From: an uncultured Pseudomonadota bacterium
GTDB lineage: Bacteria > Pseudomonadota > Gammaproteobacteria > Methylococcales > Methylomonadaceae
Direction of reading: 5' to 3'
NCBI GenBank assembly: GCA_903904275.1
Contig: CAIVBX010000277.1
Location: 1-17,336 of the forward strand
DNA: 17,336 bases
Below are positions 15,460-17,336 of the stretch, one piece after another (position 1 is the first letter of the stretch; each line of letters starts with the position of its first letter). Below the pieces are notes generated by a model. It searched no databases and was not told the origin of the DNA. It saw only the letters and a program-made list of their open reading frames with translations. Position numbers and translations under genes: made by a program.

Positions 15460-16632
15460 GATGGTTCACAAACTGAAACCTATGTTACTGATAATAATGG
15501 ACATCAAACAACAACCATTTATGAATACAATGCGGCAGGTGAACAGATTTCACTCAGTGAAGATGATCGTTTAATGTGGGTAGATGATTTAAATGTTTCG
15601 CATATTAAAGAAACACTCCATACACTAATCACTAACGCTGATGGAACACAAACTGAAGCATATTTTACGAATGACGATGAGCAAAAAACGTCTTTGACGT
15701 ATCTATATGATAATACGGGTGCAATTCTGAGCATAGTTGAGGTTCAGGCGGATGGATCACAAATTGAAACTTACACCACTGATGACAATAGTGGACATCA
15801 AACAACAACCATTTATGAATACAATGCAGCTGGTGAACAAATTTCACTTAGTGAAGATAATAATTTAGTATGGCTCGATGATTTAGATGTTGCGCATTTT
15901 ACAGATACCCTTTATACACTAATTACCAACATAGATGGAACGCAAACAGAAGCGTATTTGACGAATGAAGATGGTCAAAAAACGTCATTAACTTATTTGA
16001 GCGATGGTATAGGAACAATTTTAAATGTAATTGAAGTTTATGCCGATGGTTCGCAAACAGAAACCTATACCACCGATGACAATAATGGACATCAAACAAC
16101 AACCGTTTACAAATACAATACAGCAGATGAGCAAATTTCACTTAGTGAAGCAGATAATTTGATATGGCTCGATGATTCAAATGTAACACATTTTAAAGAT
16201 ACCCTTCATACGCTAATCACTAACGCAGATGGAATACAAACCGAAGCATATTTGACAAATGAAGATGGTCAGACAACATCATTGACTTATTCGTACGACA
16301 ATATGGGATCGCTTGAGAATTCAGTTGAAATTCAAGCGGATGGTTTTCAAACCGAAACTTATCTTACCGATGACAACAATGGTCATCAAACGACAACGGT
16401 TTATGACTATAACTCAGCGGGTGAACAAATTTCACTCAGTGAAGCAGATAATTTGGTATGGCTTGATGATTCAAATGTAACGCATTTTAAAGATAGTCTT
16501 CACACACTAACGACTAATGCTGACGGAACACAAACCGAAGTTTATTCAATAAACGAAGATGGTCAGAAAACATTGTTAACTTATCAATATGATAGTGCTG
16601 GAAACATCATTAGTTTTGAGGAAATTTATCCT
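15460..16632 (+). repeat. Four tandem 97-98-codon units made of YD-like half repeats
   Basis: Units start at 15460, 15751, 16045 and 16339, with lengths 291, 294, 294 and 294 bases. Each holds two related half repeats of the form DGxQTExY, then a TTxxYxYNxxGEQISLSE-like segment, which resembles the YD (RHS) repeat core. A conserved linker (WLDDSNVTHFKDTLHTLIT) lies between halves. Units 3 and 4 are the most alike, and many of their base differences are in third codon positions. Confidence 0.9.
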
Positions 16633-16641
16633 GATTCTCAA

Positions 16642-17235
16642 GATATTATTCCGCCAACTATCACTATTACAAATGACCAAGTAACAACCAGTAATAGCGA
16701 TATTACCTACACATTTACGCTAAGTGAAGCGAGTACCAATTTTGTTGCTGATGATATTACCGTTTCGGGTGGCACAAAAGGGACATTTACTGCAATCAGT
16801 CCGACTAGCTATACCTTGGTCGTCACACCGAATGTTAACTCTATTACACCCGTCACGGTTGATGTCGTAGCAGGGAAATTCACTGATTTAGCGGAAAACA
16901 ATAACGTTGCGGCCACACAAAATAGTCAAGCAATTGATACAATTTCGCCTGTTGTCGTGATTACTGATGACCAAGCAACAACAACTAGCAGTACAGTCAC
17001 TTATACTTTTACGCTAAGTGAAGCAAGTACAAATTTTGTTGTAAACGATATTACTGTTTCAGGTGGTACAAAAGGCATATTTACTGCAATTAGTCCAACT
17101 TGTTACATCTTAACCGTTACAACACCTGGTACCGTTGTGAATGTTAGTGTTGAAACAGGAAAATTCACGGACGCAACTGGAAATAACAATATCTAAGCAA
17201 TCGACAATGGTGTGTATTTGAGCGTAATTCATACA
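16642..17235 (+). repeat. Pair of Ig-like domains, second copy
   Basis: Domains start at 16642 and 16936, again 294 bases apart, and closely resemble the pair at 14860-15459 (DDITVSGGTKGTFTAISPTSYTL is nearly shared). The second carries a short internal deletion (SPTCYILTVTTPGTV) and the TAA at 17194-17196, after which AIDNGVY and a fresh YD-like unit at 17236 continue in the same frame. Confidence 0.85.
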
Positions 17236-17275
17236 GATGGCTCACAAACAGAAACTTATACAAGTGACGATAATA

Positions 17276-17336
17276 ACGCCCATCTGCGCGACTTCATCGG
17301 CCTTAGCCCCGTGGCGAAGAAAGAGTTGAAGAAGAT
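17276..17336 (+). other. Abrupt composition change at the right edge
   Basis: After TSDDNN of the fifth YD-like unit, the expected GHQTTT segment is replaced by AHLRDFIGLSPVAKKELKK in the same frame. From 17281, 25 of the first 40 bases are G or C, unlike the AT-rich repeat gene. It could be a chimeric contig end or a recombination junction. Confidence 0.55.

Larger units (their letters stand above)
13866..17336 (+). pseudogene. Giant Ig-like/YD-like repeat protein, adhesin-type; reading frame disrupted, 3' end outside window
   Basis: The start ATG at 13866 has AGGA six bases upstream. There is no signal peptide, as in type I secreted giant adhesins. Translation across frames gives three Big_5/SbsA-like Ig domains (about 13881-14205, 14210-14545 and 14546-14859; motifs LTFSEDI, IIFSEKI), two 98-102-codon Ig-like domains (from 14860 and 15154; STNFGVDDITVSGGTKGTF), four YD-like units (15460-16632), two more Ig-like domains (from 16642 and 16936) and the start of another YD-like unit (17236). 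Disruptions: a one-base loss near 14075-14080 (first frame ends at 14081), an in-frame TAA at 14507-14509, a one-base loss in an A-run at 14757-14761, and an in-frame TAA at 17194-17196. Frame and homology resume after each one. The longest intact stretch, from the last frameshift to 17193, encodes about 810 residues. It may be decaying, phase-variable or affected by sequencing errors. A surface or biofilm role is inferred from the domains. Confidence 0.75.

Noticed and set aside
15460..16632. RHS/YD toxin or CRISPR array
   Set aside because: The tandem units are coding, diverged at third positions and 291-294 bases long, so not CRISPR. No RHS core cage motif or toxin end is present; only the YD-like strand pattern is shared.

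Overview
The window comes from an AT-rich gammaproteobacterial methanotroph (order Methylococcales by inference). The anchor is a complete pmoCAB operon on the minus strand. It encodes the three subunits of particulate methane monooxygenase, and the known copper ligands of PmoB and PmoC are readable in the sequence. No rRNA, tRNA, CRISPR array, integrase or transposase was seen. || Layout, left to right: (1) the N-terminal 550 residues of a membrane sensor histidine kinase (minus, running off the left edge); (2) a TlpA-type thioredoxin (minus), divergent from a CopC copper-binding protein plus a lipoprotein (plus); (3) a strong bidirectional terminator; (4) pmoB, pmoA and pmoC (minus; transcribed C-A-B), with a hairpin between pmoC and pmoA and a candidate promoter carrying an inverted repeat upstream of pmoC; (5) a membrane-anchored multicopper oxidase and an overlapping membrane-anchored cupredoxin (minus), pointing into pmoC with no obvious terminator between; (6) an AIM24-family/TerB-family pair (minus), ended by its own terminator; (7) a three-gene unit of TlpA-type thioredoxin, DUF4266 lipoprotein and an 846-residue outer-membrane protein (minus); (8) a 370-base gene-free stretch with a perfect 30-base palindrome; (9) a very long repetitive adhesin-like gene (plus), broken by frameshifts and stops and running off the right edge. 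|| How the genes fit together: most of the window looks like a copper and envelope-redox neighbourhood built around methane oxidation. PMMO needs copper. CopC binds Cu(II) in the periplasm. The multicopper oxidase and cupredoxin can move electrons or oxidise Cu(I) at the outer face of the inner membrane. The TlpA-like proteins can keep copper-ligand cysteines reduced. The large outer-membrane protein has a His-rich linker and Met/His-rich segments, so a role in copper passage is plausible but inferred. || The right end differs in character. It holds Big_5-like Ig domains, then 98-codon Ig-like domains and 97-98-codon units built of YD-like half repeats, arranged in a 1782-base higher-order repeat. 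The gene lacks an N-terminal signal peptide, as expected of giant type I secreted adhesins. Its reading frame is interrupted four times, and the last ~60 bases change composition abruptly, so assembly or sequencing error must be considered there.
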